64,000 nucleotides of DNA, from the NCBI GenBank assembly GCA_019359615.1, contig JAHHHA010000022.1, positions 45,348 to 109,347 of the forward strand, in the 5' to 3' direction. The notes below the pieces were generated by a model, which had not been told where the DNA came from, searched no databases, and saw nothing but the letters and a program-made list of their open reading frames with translations. The position numbers and the translations under genes are program-made. Position 1 is the first letter of the stretch, and each line of letters starts with the position of its first letter. Origin of the DNA: Cyanosarcina radialis HA8281-LM2 (GTDB lineage: Bacteria > Cyanobacteriota > Cyanobacteriia > Cyanobacteriales > CCAP-1448). This document shows, in pieces, positions 27,782 through 37,089 of the stretch.

Positions 27782-30151
27782 TTACTGGGGAATAAACACC
27801 TCAAATCGGACGCACCGACTCAACCAGAGAGGTTGTTCGGCTGTCATTCCTGGAGGGAGTTTAGGACTACTAAAAATATGCAGGCGGGCTGGATTTACTT
27901 CCGAAGCCGTTAACGCCTGCTTGACAACTAGAGCGCGTTTTATCCCTAATTCTTGATTTTGAGGTTGTTGGCCTCGATAGTCGGTATGACCGATAATCCT
28001 TAAATGAACGCGGGGATTTCGATCGAGAAATTCTTGAATCGCTTTAATTTTACTGCCGACATCGGCACGACTAAATTGAGTGGAATTAGATTCAAAATAA
28101 AGGCGCGTTTCTAAAATCGGCCGGATTTGAACGGTATTACTAACAGCGTCAATTCCAGGAATTTGTTGAAATGCTTGAGTTATTTGCTGGGCGATCGCCA
28201 TGTCGGGAACTATTCCTGTCACGTTCACCTTGTTTTTGCCATATTCGCTCTCGGTGGTAATTGCGACTCCTTTAGTTTGATTGAATAGCCACGTTACTCG
28301 TTCTACTTCTCCAGCAGTTAGCACTGGATCTGGAGGAACTTTCACGGCCACGATCTGGTTATTTATTTGCCAATTGGGTGCTACTGTGCTAGCAATTTTA
28401 CCAGCTTGCGATCGCAGGTATTGATTCGGAACTTTCCCGATCAAATGTAATTTTCCCTGGCGGACTTCAGGCACAATGCCATAAACCGATAACTCTGGAC
28501 TTGACTCTAAAGCAGTAGCCGTTTTGCTTTCAACTGTTCTAGCAATATGACTGCGATACTGAATAAATCCCAAGCCCAAAATAGGAATGAAAAGCAATAG
28601 TATTATACCGACTGGCAGGCTAGTTTTTTTCGATATCTGTGATTTTGTAGCAAGTTTTTCTAACAGTGGTTGTACCCGATCGGGTATGGTTGCTGGATCG
28701 CCATTAAAGGCAGCGATCGCTTTATCGTGGTCGATTGCAATTTCACTTAGAGTTTGACGAAGTTGCTCGATAAATTGTTTAGATGGTTCGCCTTTAACTA
28801 TAGCGGCCAAATAACAGTAACCTGCTACTTCTAGAATAATTTTGAAAGCATCGCATTCGATCGTATGCAGTTCCGAAAATTCTCCGGGTTTGGTAACGCA
28901 GTCGTTAACAAAACTGCGAATCGCCGTCAGCATTCCTGCTAACATCTCGGTTTCTAGCTTAGATTCTGATGAAAGTTGAAATTCTCTCATCACTAAACCC
29001 GAATTTTTATGAATTAAAAAAATTGCCTTAACTTGAAATTCCATTGATTCCTGAAGAATCAGTTCTGCTTCGGATATCCCTTCTAGCTTAGCCTGAATTT
29101 TGCGTTTAATTCCCTTCAAACTCAGAGTGTTTTCTACTTTGTCATTGATGGCTTTAACCATTTCCACCATATACTTAGAAATAGTATTACCAATCACTGG
29201 ATACAGAGCATCAACCATGGCATTTTGCTCTACCTTAATTTGGGTTTTGATCGCTTCACCCATTTGCGGTCCCAGAGTATTAGCAATTGCTTCTCGATCG
29301 AGTTTAATTTGTTCCTCGATCGCTAAAGCTATTTCGGGGGCGATCGCTTTGGCAATTTGTTCGGGAGATTTTTGAATTTCTTGAGAAATTGCTCCTGGTA
29401 ACACATCAGCTAAAGCTTCGCTCATAGCCGCCACATCTTGCTGGCTGCGTTGCCGAATTGCTCGATCGATAATCGGCACGATCGCCGATAGCAGCGAGTC
29501 TCGCGAGACTTCATTTTGATGTTTTAACAATTCAACGATTAACGGCAACAAGGGATTTACTAACTCTGTGGGTTGATAAACCTGTTGTTCTAGATTTGTC
29601 AACTTATCTTCTAATTCGACAACTTGTTGATGCAAAGTTGACAATTCAGTTTTATCGCCATCAATTCGATGCGAACTAGTTACTTTTCCTAAAAAATGCT
29701 GTGAGTTTTTCGCTTGTTTAAACTCAGGACGATCCCCTTTTTTTGTATCTTCTAAATAGTTGTTTTCTACAGGTAAAGAAGGGACAATTTCTTTAAGAAT
29801 AACTGGTTTGCGATCGAAAATTTCTGAGGAAACTGCGGGTGGCAAAGCTCTGATTTCTCGATCGGAGGAACTGCGATCGACTGAAATTCTATCTTGGGGA
29901 GATCGAGCAATAATTTCTCGATTTTGGCTTAACGATTTTGAGTCGCCACCAAACTTGCCACCAACGCTAACATCGTTTGGTGTTACTTCCGACCTCAAAG
30001 CCGAGCCATTGCTGGGGGCGATCGATTCTAGATCGATCAGCAACTCAACTAACTCGTTAAATTTTTCTGAGGTTTTTTCTGGAAAATCGGAGGATATTTC
30101 ATAACTATTGGGCAGCGGTTTTTCTAGGTTGTCTGCTCCATTTTTATCCAT
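27782..30151 (-). CDS. Inner-membrane BON/OmpA-family protein with a longin-like cytoplasmic domain
   Basis: A 789-residue protein. Residues 1-170 are polar and disordered-looking; 170-350 are helical with repeats such as DREAIANTLGPQMGEAIKT. Residues ~372-490 have a beta-beta-alpha-beta-beta-beta-alpha pattern beginning VKAIFLIHKNSGLVMREFQL, resembling longin/roadblock domains that bind small GTPases. One membrane helix lies at ~511-530 (VGIILLLFIPILGLGF). Then come two BON-like domains (~553-685; LHLIGKVPN, VNVTGIVPD) and an OmpA peptidoglycan-binding domain (~685-789; LRIIGHTDYRGQQPQNQELG). The topology places the longin-like part in the cytoplasm and OmpA in the periplasm. Its ATG overlaps the upstream stop as TAATG. 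OmpA and BON calls are strong; the longin-like call is structural inference. Confidence 0.8.
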   Translation of the reverse strand: MDKNGADNLEKPLPNSYEISSDFPEKTSEKFNELVELLIDLESIAPSNGSALRSEVTPNDVSVGGKFGGDSKSLSQNREIIARSPQDRISVDRSSSDREIRALPPAVSSEIFDRKPVILKEIVPSLPVENNYLEDTKKGDRPEFKQAKNSQHFLGKVTSSHRIDGDKTELSTLHQQVVELEDKLTNLEQQVYQPTELVNPLLPLIVELLKHQNEVSRDSLLSAIVPIIDRAIRQRSQQDVAAMSEALADVLPGAISQEIQKSPEQIAKAIAPEIALAIEEQIKLDREAIANTLGPQMGEAIKTQIKVEQNAMVDALYPVIGNTISKYMVEMVKAINDKVENTLSLKGIKRKIQAKLEGISEAELILQESMEFQVKAIFLIHKNSGLVMREFQLSSESKLETEMLAGMLTAIRSFVNDCVTKPGEFSELHTIECDAFKIILEVAGYCYLAAIVKGEPSKQFIEQLRQTLSEIAIDHDKAIAAFNGDPATIPDRVQPLLEKLATKSQISKKTSLPVGIILLLFIPILGLGFIQYRSHIARTVESKTATALESSPELSVYGIVPEVRQGKLHLIGKVPNQYLRSQAGKIASTVAPNWQINNQIVAVKVPPDPVLTAGEVERVTWLFNQTKGVAITTESEYGKNKVNVTGIVPDMAIAQQITQAFQQIPGIDAVSNTVQIRPILETRLYFESNSTQFSRADVGSKIKAIQEFLDRNPRVHLRIIGHTDYRGQQPQNQELGIKRALVVKQALTASEVNPARLHIFSSPKLPPGMTAEQPLWLSRCVRFEVFIPQ

Positions 30152-30807
30152 TAGTGTAGCTCTATGTTAGATAATATATCTGTTTCTTCTGCTTCTTCTG
30201 GCAAGACGAAATCTGTTTTCATCTGATTTTCTGTTGCCTCTTTTAAACTAGGAACAAATTCAGTTCCTTTGATTTTCAAACATACTTCAAATAGCACATC
30301 TGCCAAGTCAGCACGGGATACTTTATTTTCTTTCAGATTAGAAAAAATATTTTCTATCTCTTCTGTCACTCGTTCTTTTAACTCTTGAAAATCAGAAGCA
30401 ATTTTAGTTTTAGTTTGAGCCAAATCTTCTTTAAACAAGCTGGTTTGAGACTTGACATCTTTGAGCAAGGATTCAACCCCATGAGACAGTTTGCGATCGG
30501 TTAAAGTAATTTCTTCTTGAAGTTTGCTCGTCTGCTCGTGGGTGGTTAAACTCAAATACTTTAGCTTTTTTTCTAGAGAATCCAGTCCAGAGCGAATCTC
30601 GGTTGCCAGAGATTCTTGCAGGCGCTCGGTTCGATCGCGCATTTCTACCTGAAAGTTAGATAATTCTGCTTCTAACTTTTCCAATCGGCGATCGCTACTT
30701 TGAAACTGCTGCTCGTATTCTCTGACTTTATGACCGAATAATAAATCTCTAATCTGATCGATGTTACCGAGTCTTTCCCGCATCTCTTCTCTAGTGATAT
30801 CAGCCAT
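30151..30807 (-). CDS. Coiled-coil protein co-encoded with the OmpA-family protein
   Basis: A 218-residue, almost entirely charged and helical protein. Residues ~30-165 give long heptad-like coiled coil (RLEKLEAELSNFQVEMRDRT, ETQEEITLTDRKLSH-type stretches). The C-terminal ~50 residues contain a short hydrophobic helix (ADLADVLFEVCLKIKG) and an acidic tail. No signal peptide or membrane segment, so it should be cytoplasmic. Its stop codon overlaps the start of the OmpA-family gene (TAATG), so the two are translationally coupled and likely interact. I do not recognise a named family. Confidence 0.75.
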   Translation of the reverse strand: MADITREEMRERLGNIDQIRDLLFGHKVREYEQQFQSSDRRLEKLEAELSNFQVEMRDRTERLQESLATEIRSGLDSLEKKLKYLSLTTHEQTSKLQEEITLTDRKLSHGVESLLKDVKSQTSLFKEDLAQTKTKIASDFQELKERVTEEIENIFSNLKENKVSRADLADVLFEVCLKIKGTEFVPSLKEATENQMKTDFVLPEEAEETDILSNIELH

Positions 30808-31423
30808 GTATTTAATTTCTCCTATCTAAATTTAGATATTTTATGGACGCTCAGAGGCTGCGATTTTGGGGGCAAAGCGATCGCTGTCCAAAAGTATACA
30901 TAACTAAATCGTCACACCTCATAAAAATGAAGTTAAGTTGTTGGGGTCGATCTCAAAGCGCTGGCAGCAGGATATTTCCGCCGCAGTCAAAACTTCCCCC
31001 GCGATCGCCATATGATTTTTGTCTGCTTGCTTAGATGTTTCTTGTTTCTTGCTATCTTAACCCAACCATGGGTGTAACGAATGAGCAAAACCACGATTAA
31101 ATCGAAAAAATAATTCACCAAAAGACTTTAACCGTTTTATTTGGGTGAAATATGGTAGATGGCGATCTGATGGATGAATTTAAAAATCTTTAGATTTATT
31201 GTCTGGCTAAAGCAATAAAAAAGAAGGCAGGAGTTCAGAATGTCAGTTGTCAGTTGTTAGTAGTTAATTTTCCCTTCTGCTCCCCATCTCCCCATCTTCC
31301 CTCTCCCACAACCCCTCATCAGTCTCTTCCTAACTTTTGAGGCAAAATTTTTTGTACTATTGTTAAGAGTCTTTAAATTTCACCAGATTTCTGCGCAATC
31401 CACCAGTCTAATAAGAAATATTC
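30808..31423. other. 616-bp gene-free divergent region upstream of aar
   Basis: No gene is seen. In many cyanobacteria the aldehyde deformylating oxygenase gene lies directly upstream of aar; no trace of it was found here. The stretch is A+T-rich with a few repeats (GTCAGTTGTCAGTTGTTAG near 31240 and CTCCCCATCTCCCCATC near 31280). It must contain promoters for both flanking transcription units. Confidence 0.55.
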
Positions 31424-32443
31424 ATGTTTGGTCTTATCGGTCATCTCACGAGTTTGCAACACGCCCAATCTGTCGCCAGAGAGCTTGGTTATCCAGAATA
31501 TGCCGATCGAGGGCTAGATTTTTGGTGCAGCGCCCCGCCACAGATCGTCGATCGAATTAAAGTTACGAGCATCACCGGGCAAACCATTGAAGGGCACTAT
31601 GTCGAATCTTGCTTTTTGCCAGAGATGCTGGCCAACCATCGGATTAAGGCAGCCATTCGGAAGATCCTCAATGCCATGGCTCACGCTCAAAAGCATGGAA
31701 TCGACATTACCGCGCTAGGAGGATTTTCTTCGATTATTTTTGAAGAATTCAACCTCCAAGATTCTAGGCAAGTACGCAACATCCACCTAGAATTTGAACG
31801 CTTCACCACTGGCAACACTCACACGGCTTACATCATCTGCCGCCAAGTAGAACAAGCCTCGCAACAGTTAGGCATCGAACTTTCAAAAGCTACAGTTGCC
31901 GTTTGCGGTGCTACTGGAGACATCGGTAGCGCCGTCTGCCGCTGGCTGGATGCCAGGACTGATATTGCCGATCTATTGCTCGTCGCTCGAAATCAGGAGC
32001 GATTGCAAAACCTCCAAGCAGAACTAGGGCGGGGCAAGATTTTAGGATTGGAAGAGGCACTACCATTAGCTGATATCGTGGTTTGGGTTGCCAGTATGCC
32101 TAAAGGAGTCGAAATCGAGCCGACGAAATTGAAGCAACCCTGCCTGTTAATCGACGGTGGTTATCCCAAAAACCTCTCGACTAAAGTTCAGCACCCAGGC
32201 ATTTACGTCCTCAACGGCGGAATTGTGGAGCATTCTCTAGATATCGACTGGAAAATCATGCAAATCGTCAACATGGACGTACCCAACCGCCAATTATTTG
32301 CCTGTTTCGCCGAATCGATGCTGCTGGAATTTGAAAAATGGCATACCAATTTTTCTTGGGGACGCAACCAAATTACCGTAGAAAAAATGGATCGAATCGG
32401 TCAGGTATCTGTAAAACACGGATTTAAGCCCTTATTGATGTGA
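31424..32443 (+). CDS. aar: Long-chain acyl-ACP reductase
   Basis: A 339-residue NADPH-dependent enzyme that reduces acyl-ACP (or acyl-CoA) to fatty aldehyde, the first step of cyanobacterial alkane synthesis. The N-terminal [18 protein letters not shown] is diagnostic. The Rossmann motif is [18 protein letters not shown], and the catalytic Cys lies in [14 protein letters not shown] near the C-terminus. The gene is followed by accA at 125 bases, the common cyanobacterial order. The partner ado is not adjacent. If ado is absent from the genome, aldehydes must have another fate; otherwise it lies elsewhere. Confidence 0.95.
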   Translation: MFGLIGHLTSLQHAQSVARELGYPEYADRGLDFWCSAPPQIVDRIKVTSITGQTIEGHYVESCFLPEMLANHRIKAAIRKILNAMAHAQKHGIDITALGGFSSIIFEEFNLQDSRQVRNIHLEFERFTTGNTHTAYIICRQVEQASQQLGIELSKATVAVCGATGDIGSAVCRWLDARTDIADLLLVARNQERLQNLQAELGRGKILGLEEALPLADIVVWVASMPKGVEIEPTKLKQPCLLIDGGYPKNLSTKVQHPGIYVLNGGIVEHSLDIDWKIMQIVNMDVPNRQLFACFAESMLLEFEKWHTNFSWGRNQITVEKMDRIGQVSVKHGFKPLLM

Positions 32444-32568
32444 GGGGAAGAGGAAAAAGGGGAAAGGGTAAAGGGGAAGGAGTAAAGGGAAAAAATTCTT
32501 AGCTCCGCACTCCACAATTCTCGCTTCTCACTCAAAACTCAACACTCCACACTTCACACTCTTGAAAA
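32444..32568. repeat. Low-complexity repeats between aar and accA
   Basis: A GGGGAAAGGG purine tract (32445-32490) is followed by AACTCAACACTCCACACTTC-type heptamers (32535-32560), the same wording as at 33651-33714 and 36678-36710. Confidence 0.6.
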
Positions 32569-33546
32569 ATGCCTACCGATCGCAAACCGTTTCTTTTAGA
32601 TTTTGAAAAGCCCCTGAGCGAGTTAGAAGCCCGCATCGACCAGATTCGCGAACTCGCAGAAGAAAATAGCGTCGATGTTTCCGAGCAAATTCGTCAGCTA
32701 GAGTTGCGTGCCAGACAATTGCGCCAAGAGATTTTTAGCAACTTATCGCCGTCGCAAAAGCTGCAAGTAGCTCGCCACCCGCGCCGACCCAGCACTCTAG
32801 ACTACATTCAATACATCAGCGAACAATGGCTAGAATTGCATGGCGATCGCATTGAGAGCGACGATCTGGCCTTAATAGGCGGCGTGGCACGTCTGGGAGA
32901 ATTTCCCGTAGTGATGCTGGGCAACCAAAAAGGGCGAGATACTAAAGACAATATTGCCCGTAATTTTGGCATGGCATCCCCTGGAGGCTACCGCAAAGCC
33001 CTACGTTTAATGGAACACGCCGACAAATTTGGGATGCCGATTTTGACCTTTATCGACACCCCAGGAGCCTTGCCAACCCCCATCGCTGAAGAAAAAGGGA
33101 TCGGAGAAGCCATCGCTTACAATCTCCGCGAGATGTTCCGGTTTGACGTTCCCATTATTTGCACGATTATCGGTGAAGGTTTTTCTGGAGGGGCGTTAGG
33201 GATTGGAGTGGGCGATCGAATATTAATGTTTGAACACTCGGTTTATAGCGTCATCACCCCTGAAGGCTGTGCCGCCATTTTGTGGAAAGATGCCACCAAG
33301 GCCCCGCAAGCAGCAGAAGCACTCAAAGTGACTGCTGCCGATATGAAAAACTTGGGGATTGTCGATCGAATCATGCCAGAACCATTGGGCGCAGCCCATG
33401 CCGATCCTCTAGGCGCTGCGGAAATCCTCAAACAGACTCTATTACAAAATTTGCAGGAATTATCTCAACTGACGAGCAGCCAGCGGCGCGAGTTACGCTA
33501 TCAAAAGTTTCGGCAACTGGGCGTGTTTGCAGAAGTTGCAGCTTGA
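32569..33546 (+). CDS. accA: Acetyl-CoA carboxylase carboxyltransferase, alpha subunit
   Basis: A 325-residue cytoplasmic subunit. With AccD it transfers the carboxyl group from biotin (on AccB) to acetyl-CoA, forming malonyl-CoA for fatty acid synthesis. Landmarks are [37 protein letters not shown], the [17 protein letters not shown] loop, [19 protein letters not shown] and [12 protein letters not shown]. Length is normal. It follows aar, tying fatty acid supply to aldehyde formation. The 3' end runs into a block of tandem repeats before a convergent gene. Confidence 0.96.
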   Translation: MPTDRKPFLLDFEKPLSELEARIDQIRELAEENSVDVSEQIRQLELRARQLRQEIFSNLSPSQKLQVARHPRRPSTLDYIQYISEQWLELHGDRIESDDLALIGGVARLGEFPVVMLGNQKGRDTKDNIARNFGMASPGGYRKALRLMEHADKFGMPILTFIDTPGALPTPIAEEKGIGEAIAYNLREMFRFDVPIICTIIGEGFSGGALGIGVGDRILMFEHSVYSVITPEGCAAILWKDATKAPQAAEALKVTAADMKNLGIVDRIMPEPLGAAHADPLGAAEILKQTLLQNLQELSQLTSSQRRELRYQKFRQLGVFAEVAA

Positions 33547-33560
33547 GGGCGAGAGGGAGA

Positions 33561-33714
33561 TGGGGAGATGGGGAGATGGGGAGATGGGGAGATGGGGAGA
33601 TGGGGAGATGGGGAGATGGGGAGATGGGGAGATGGGGAGCATTCTTAATTCAATACTCAACACTCAACACTCAACACTCAACACTCAACACTCAACACTT
33701 CACACTCCACACTT
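33561..33714. repeat. Two adjacent microsatellites: (TGGGGAGA)10 then (CAACACT)n
   Basis: Ten octamer copies occupy 33561-33640, only the last base differing. After a short spacer, CAACACT heptamers run from about 33651 to 33714. The pair lies between the 3' ends of convergent genes. The same ordered pair recurs at 36632-36710. Confidence 0.85.
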
Positions 33715-33716
33715 CC

Positions 33717-34511
33717 TCAAGTTCCACTAGGGATGCGATCGATTTGGGCGTAACCGCTGAAAACTAACATTTTTCCTTGAGTTTCTAGGCGATTGACCCG
33801 CATGGTTACACCATCGAGGTCGAATCGATCTAAATCGACCATGTTATCCAAAATCTCGGCTAGGATAGCTGTTAGCTGTTGCGCTGTAGCTCGCAGGGCT
33901 TCAGGAATTGCCTCAGCCTCAAACTGGGGATCTTGAAAAGCGATCCGCCGCCGCCGTTCGACTGCTAGGGTAGCTGTCAAGCAAATCGGCACTTTGCCCA
34001 CATCCGACAAGTCGGCTTCGGCAACTATTCGCAGTCGATTGTTGGGTAATAGTTCTACCTGCACTTCCCCAAAAGAAACTGGCTGACCGCCAGATAGCGC
34101 CGTCAGTTCGGGCAAAGAAAGGTTTTGTAAGCGTTTCTTGACCAATTCGGCTTGAAAAGAGCGATTCAGATCGTCTTCTGATAGCATGACCTGGGCGATC
34201 GCTTGGGTCGATTGCTTCAGGCGCAGTTGACCTTGCAGAGCCGAACTAAAGTCGATCGAGACGGCATCTGTCTCAAACGACATCTCCTCGACGCGAAAAT
34301 CGCGACGAATTACCAAACCGCGACCGCTCATTTTAAAGCTGTCAATGCTGCCCTGTAACAGTTTGCTAGAGGGATAGCAACGAACGGCCACCTCCACAGC
34401 TTCACTGGTAGTGAACAGATGGCGAATGGTCTTATTGGCAACTGTATTGAGAAGGCGTTCTCCCCAATCGGTGCTAGTTGTGTCTTGTAATCCCGTGAGA
34501 CCACCAAACAT
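33717..34511 (-). CDS. DUF2993 (LmeA-like) protein
   Basis: A 264-residue DUF2993 protein. Some family members bind phospholipids in the envelope (LmeA of mycobacteria). Conserved features include an N-terminal GERLLNTVANKTIRHLFTTS, the beta-rich SFKMSGRGLVIRRDFRVEEM and VRCYPSSKLLQGSIDS. No signal peptide is evident at the ATG used, so the location is unclear. Cyanobacteria have several DUF2993 genes. It is convergent with accA across a microsatellite. Family call is good; lipid binding is inferred from relatives. Confidence 0.78.
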   Translation of the reverse strand: MFGGLTGLQDTTSTDWGERLLNTVANKTIRHLFTTSEAVEVAVRCYPSSKLLQGSIDSFKMSGRGLVIRRDFRVEEMSFETDAVSIDFSSALQGQLRLKQSTQAIAQVMLSEDDLNRSFQAELVKKRLQNLSLPELTALSGGQPVSFGEVQVELLPNNRLRIVAEADLSDVGKVPICLTATLAVERRRRIAFQDPQFEAEAIPEALRATAQQLTAILAEILDNMVDLDRFDLDGVTMRVNRLETQGKMLVFSGYAQIDRIPSGT

Positions 34512-34738
34512 TCTGTTGTGCCTCCGCTAGCTTTCTTCATATTTTGTAACAAATATATGTATAACTTAGCAATTAACTCGCCAACATTTTAAGCGGTCTA
34601 CGCGATAAGGTCATGAGAAACTGAAAATCGATCGACAAGTCAAACTTATATAGCAAAAGGCAAAAAGTTGTACATCAGGTCGCGAAGAATTAGATACTAG
34701 GGACTAATAACCGACACCAAGTTATGGAGTAGCTCTCT

Positions 34739-35842
34739 ATGGCCGAGAGACAAAGCCAGGGCAAGTTATTGGCACAGCCAGCGATTTGGCGAATTTTAGA
34801 CGCGAATTTAGACCGAGCGCGAGAAGGTTTGCGGATTATCGAAGAATGGTGTCGATTTGGTCTTAATAGCGCCCAGTTAGCCAATGAATGCAAGCAAATG
34901 CGGCAGGAGTTAGCTAGCTGGCATAGTGCCGAAATCAGAGGTTCGCGAGATACTCCAGGCGATCCTGGAACGGAACTGACTCATCCCCAAGAAGAACATC
35001 GTTCTGGGATCGAGCATTTGTTGCAGGCCAACCTTTGTCGGGTGGAAGAGGCATTGCGGGTATTGGAAGAATACAGCAAGCTGTACAACTCAGACATGAG
35101 CGTGGGGGTCAAACAGATGCGCTATCAAGTTTATACCCTAGAGAGCAAATTACTAGCTTACCACCGCCACCAGCAGCTAATGCGATCGCCTCTGTATCTA
35201 GTTACTTCACCCTCGGAACACTTGTTTGCGATCGTCGAAGCTGCCCTTCAAGGAGGATTGAGCATTCTTCAGTACCGGGAAAAAACCGCTGAAGATGATG
35301 TCAGGCTCAGTTACGCCCACAAGCTCCGCCAATTATGCCATCATTACAACGCCCTATTTATCGTCAACGATCGAGTAGATTTGGCGCTAGCTGTCGATGC
35401 TGATGGAGTACATCTAGGACAGCACGATATCCCGATTGCTCTGGCTCGGCAAATTTTGGGTTCTCAACGCTTGATCGGGCGTTCTACGACTAACCCCGAC
35501 GAAATGCAAAGGGCGATCGCCGAAGGGGCTGATTATATTGGGGTAGGCCCGGTGTACGAAACTCCAACTAAAGCTGGAAAACCCGCAGCCGGACTGCATT
35601 ACGTCCGCTACGCGGCGGAAAATTCCTCGGTTCCTTGGTTTGCTATAGGCGGGATAGATATGAATAACCTCAGCGATGTCTTGAGGGCTGGAGGAGAGCG
35701 AGTAGCAGTCGTTCGGGCGATTATGGATGCCAAGCAACCGACGTTAGTAACTCAATATTTTCTCTCTCAACTCAGTCGCGTTCAATCCCTTAGAACCATG
35801 GAAGAACAACCAGTTTCCAGTCCTTGGAATGAAGAAGAATAG
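34739..35842 (+). CDS. thiE: Thiamine-phosphate synthase with cyanobacterial N-terminal domain
   Basis: A 367-residue enzyme that joins HMP-pyrophosphate and the thiazole phosphate into thiamine phosphate. Residues ~15-145 form the extra N-terminal domain seen in cyanobacterial ThiE (RILDANLDRAREGLRIIEEW, EEALRVLEEYSKLYN). The catalytic TIM barrel follows: LQYREKTAEDD, FIVNDRVDLALAVDADGVHL, QHDIPIALARQIL, IGRSTTNPDEM, YIGVGPVYETPTKAG. Start ATG 34739 keeps the full extension. No TPP riboswitch signature was found in the 227-base upstream gap. The identification is firm. Confidence 0.95.
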   Translation: MAERQSQGKLLAQPAIWRILDANLDRAREGLRIIEEWCRFGLNSAQLANECKQMRQELASWHSAEIRGSRDTPGDPGTELTHPQEEHRSGIEHLLQANLCRVEEALRVLEEYSKLYNSDMSVGVKQMRYQVYTLESKLLAYHRHQQLMRSPLYLVTSPSEHLFAIVEAALQGGLSILQYREKTAEDDVRLSYAHKLRQLCHHYNALFIVNDRVDLALAVDADGVHLGQHDIPIALARQILGSQRLIGRSTTNPDEMQRAIAEGADYIGVGPVYETPTKAGKPAAGLHYVRYAAENSSVPWFAIGGIDMNNLSDVLRAGGERVAVVRAIMDAKQPTLVTQYFLSQLSRVQSLRTMEEQPVSSPWNEEE

Positions 35843-35850
35843 CTAATCAA

Positions 35851-35879
35851 GTCAAAAGTCAAAAGTCAAAAGTCAAAAG
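35851..35879. repeat. GTCAAAA heptamer tandem repeat
   Basis: Four copies of GTCAAAA directly behind thiE. The reverse complement of the same heptamer is repeated at 45819-45857 between two tRNA genes. Confidence 0.75.
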
Positions 35880-36043
35880 GTGCGCGACCAAAACAATTAT
35901 CAATTCCCCATTTTTAGTAATGGGTAAAGGGGAAAGGGGAAGATCGTCCATAAATAATGTAGGTTGGGACCTGGCGATTTGGGTTCGTTGGGTTTCCCCC
36001 CCTGATGCTGTTGGCGAATTCGTGCAACCCTTATTCTTCCGTG

Positions 36044-36095
36044 TCCGGCTCCCCTCTCCCTCTTCTTGGGAGAGGGGCTGGGGGTGAGGGCAAAT
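36044..36095. mobile_element. MITE-core fragment
   Basis: CCGGCTCCCCTCTCCCTCTT and GGGAGAGGGGCTGGGGGTGA, the MITE core without recognisable ends. The rest of the gap between thiE and the HhH gene has no gene. Confidence 0.55.
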
Positions 36096-36100
36096 CGATC

Positions 36101-36610
36101 TCAAAATTGCAAGTAGTGCATCAATTGCCCCGTCAATTGCCCCGATAGCGACAGGCGTTGTTGAAAATCGACCAAGTTCCGGTAAGGGCCGATCGCCATC
36201 CGGTTTTCGACTATGGTACTGGCGAGAGATGCGTCCACAATTGGGATTTGCCTCAGTCGATCTACCGATGCTGTATTGGGGTTAACGCGGCCGATCGCAT
36301 CGCTCTCCTCGTAATAACAAAAGCTGAGAACTGGCGCTAAAGGTCTGAGGTACTGTACCGACAGGTTCAAAGCAGCGGCAATATCTTCTATGCTATAAAA
36401 CTGCACTCCAGACTGAGAAAGTTGGACGAGCGATCGCGCCTGGTGAATCGAAATTCCAGGCAATCTCAACCAATCGTCAACACCAGCCCGATTGACATCG
36501 ATTTTGATTCCCAATTCTGCGGCCGTGGCGATTTCTGCTAGCGATCGCAATCGATAGTATGGATCGTCGATCGACCGCTGGCGAATTAACTTCTTGTGAA
36601 ACATATTCAT
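36101..36610 (-). CDS. Helix-hairpin-helix (ComEA-like) protein
   Basis: About 169 residues with two helix-hairpin-helix modules: IKIDVNRAGVDDWLRLPGIS and RVNPNTASVDRLRQIPIVD. Such modules bind DNA backbone; in ComEA they take up DNA, but no signal peptide or membrane segment is seen here, so it is probably cytoplasmic. The frame extends upstream to 36706 only through octamer repeat DNA (giving HLPISPSPHLPLSP), so ATG 36610 or 36604 is preferred. It lies behind the TM2 gene on the same strand, separated by microsatellites. Confidence 0.75.
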   Translation of the reverse strand: MNMFHKKLIRQRSIDDPYYRLRSLAEIATAAELGIKIDVNRAGVDDWLRLPGISIHQARSLVQLSQSGVQFYSIEDIAAALNLSVQYLRPLAPVLSFCYYEESDAIGRVNPNTASVDRLRQIPIVDASLASTIVENRMAIGPYRNLVDFQQRLSLSGQLTGQLMHYLQF

Positions 36611-36631
36611 AAGTGAGAAGAAAGGGGAAAG

Positions 36632-36710
36632 GGGGAGATGGGGAGATGGGGAGATGGGGAGATGGGGGAGAATTTTTAACTCAACACTCAACACTCCACA
36701 CTTCACACTT
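36632..36710. repeat. Second copy of the octamer plus heptamer microsatellite pair
   Basis: TGGGGAGA octamers at 36632-36668 followed by CAACACT-type heptamers at 36678-36710, in the same order as at 33561-33714, with fewer units. Confidence 0.8.
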
Positions 36711-36711
36711 C

Positions 36712-37089
36712 TTAAGCCATCCGATCGAGGTATTGCCTGCGTTTTTGCTCGAATTCGTATTCCGAGATCAGTCCATCCTGACGCAATTGCTCTAGCTGGC
36801 GGATGCTATGGGCGATCGATTCAGCAGAACTAATCTTGGTGGTTTCCTGAATCGTCGGGATTCCTGTCCCCTGAAAGTAGCTTTGAAAATTATCTGTGTC
36901 TCGAGCTAAGTACCAAACCGCCTCAATAGCGCTGGCAATGTGAGGAATCGGAGTCCAAGAAAGGCAGACATAGACTGCACCCCAAAGAGGCTGTCCTAGA
37001 TAAAATTTGTGCCATCCAGCGATCGGGATTACCGTCCCACAAAATGCTAGTAAGGTGGCAACCGTGCGATTTTTTTTCTGACTCAACAT
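36712..37089 (-). CDS. TM2-domain membrane protein with SHOCT-like tail
   Basis: A 125-residue protein. Two membrane helices form a TM2 domain: TVATLLAFCGTVIPIAGWHK, then FYLGQPLWGAVYVCLSWTPI. The GWHKFYLGQ turn is characteristic. The C-terminal ~35 residues (SIRQLEQLRQDGLISEYEFE and following) look like a SHOCT-type helical motif. TM2 proteins sit in the cytoplasmic membrane; their job in bacteria is unclear. The gene is on the same strand as the HhH gene. Confidence 0.85.
   Translation of the reverse strand: MLSQKKNRTVATLLAFCGTVIPIAGWHKFYLGQPLWGAVYVCLSWTPIPHIASAIEAVWYLARDTDNFQSYFQGTGIPTIQETTKISSAESIAHSIRQLEQLRQDGLISEYEFEQKRRQYLDRMA

Noticed and set aside
30843..31034. 63-codon plus-strand frame upstream of aar
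   Set aside because: Composition unlike a protein and no ribosome site; not a trace of ado.
33561..33714. CRISPR array
   Set aside because: Units of 7-8 bp in direct tandem with no spacers, and no cas genes nearby.
34512..34738. TPP riboswitch upstream of thiE
   Set aside because: The conserved CUGAGA-type core and paired element were not found.
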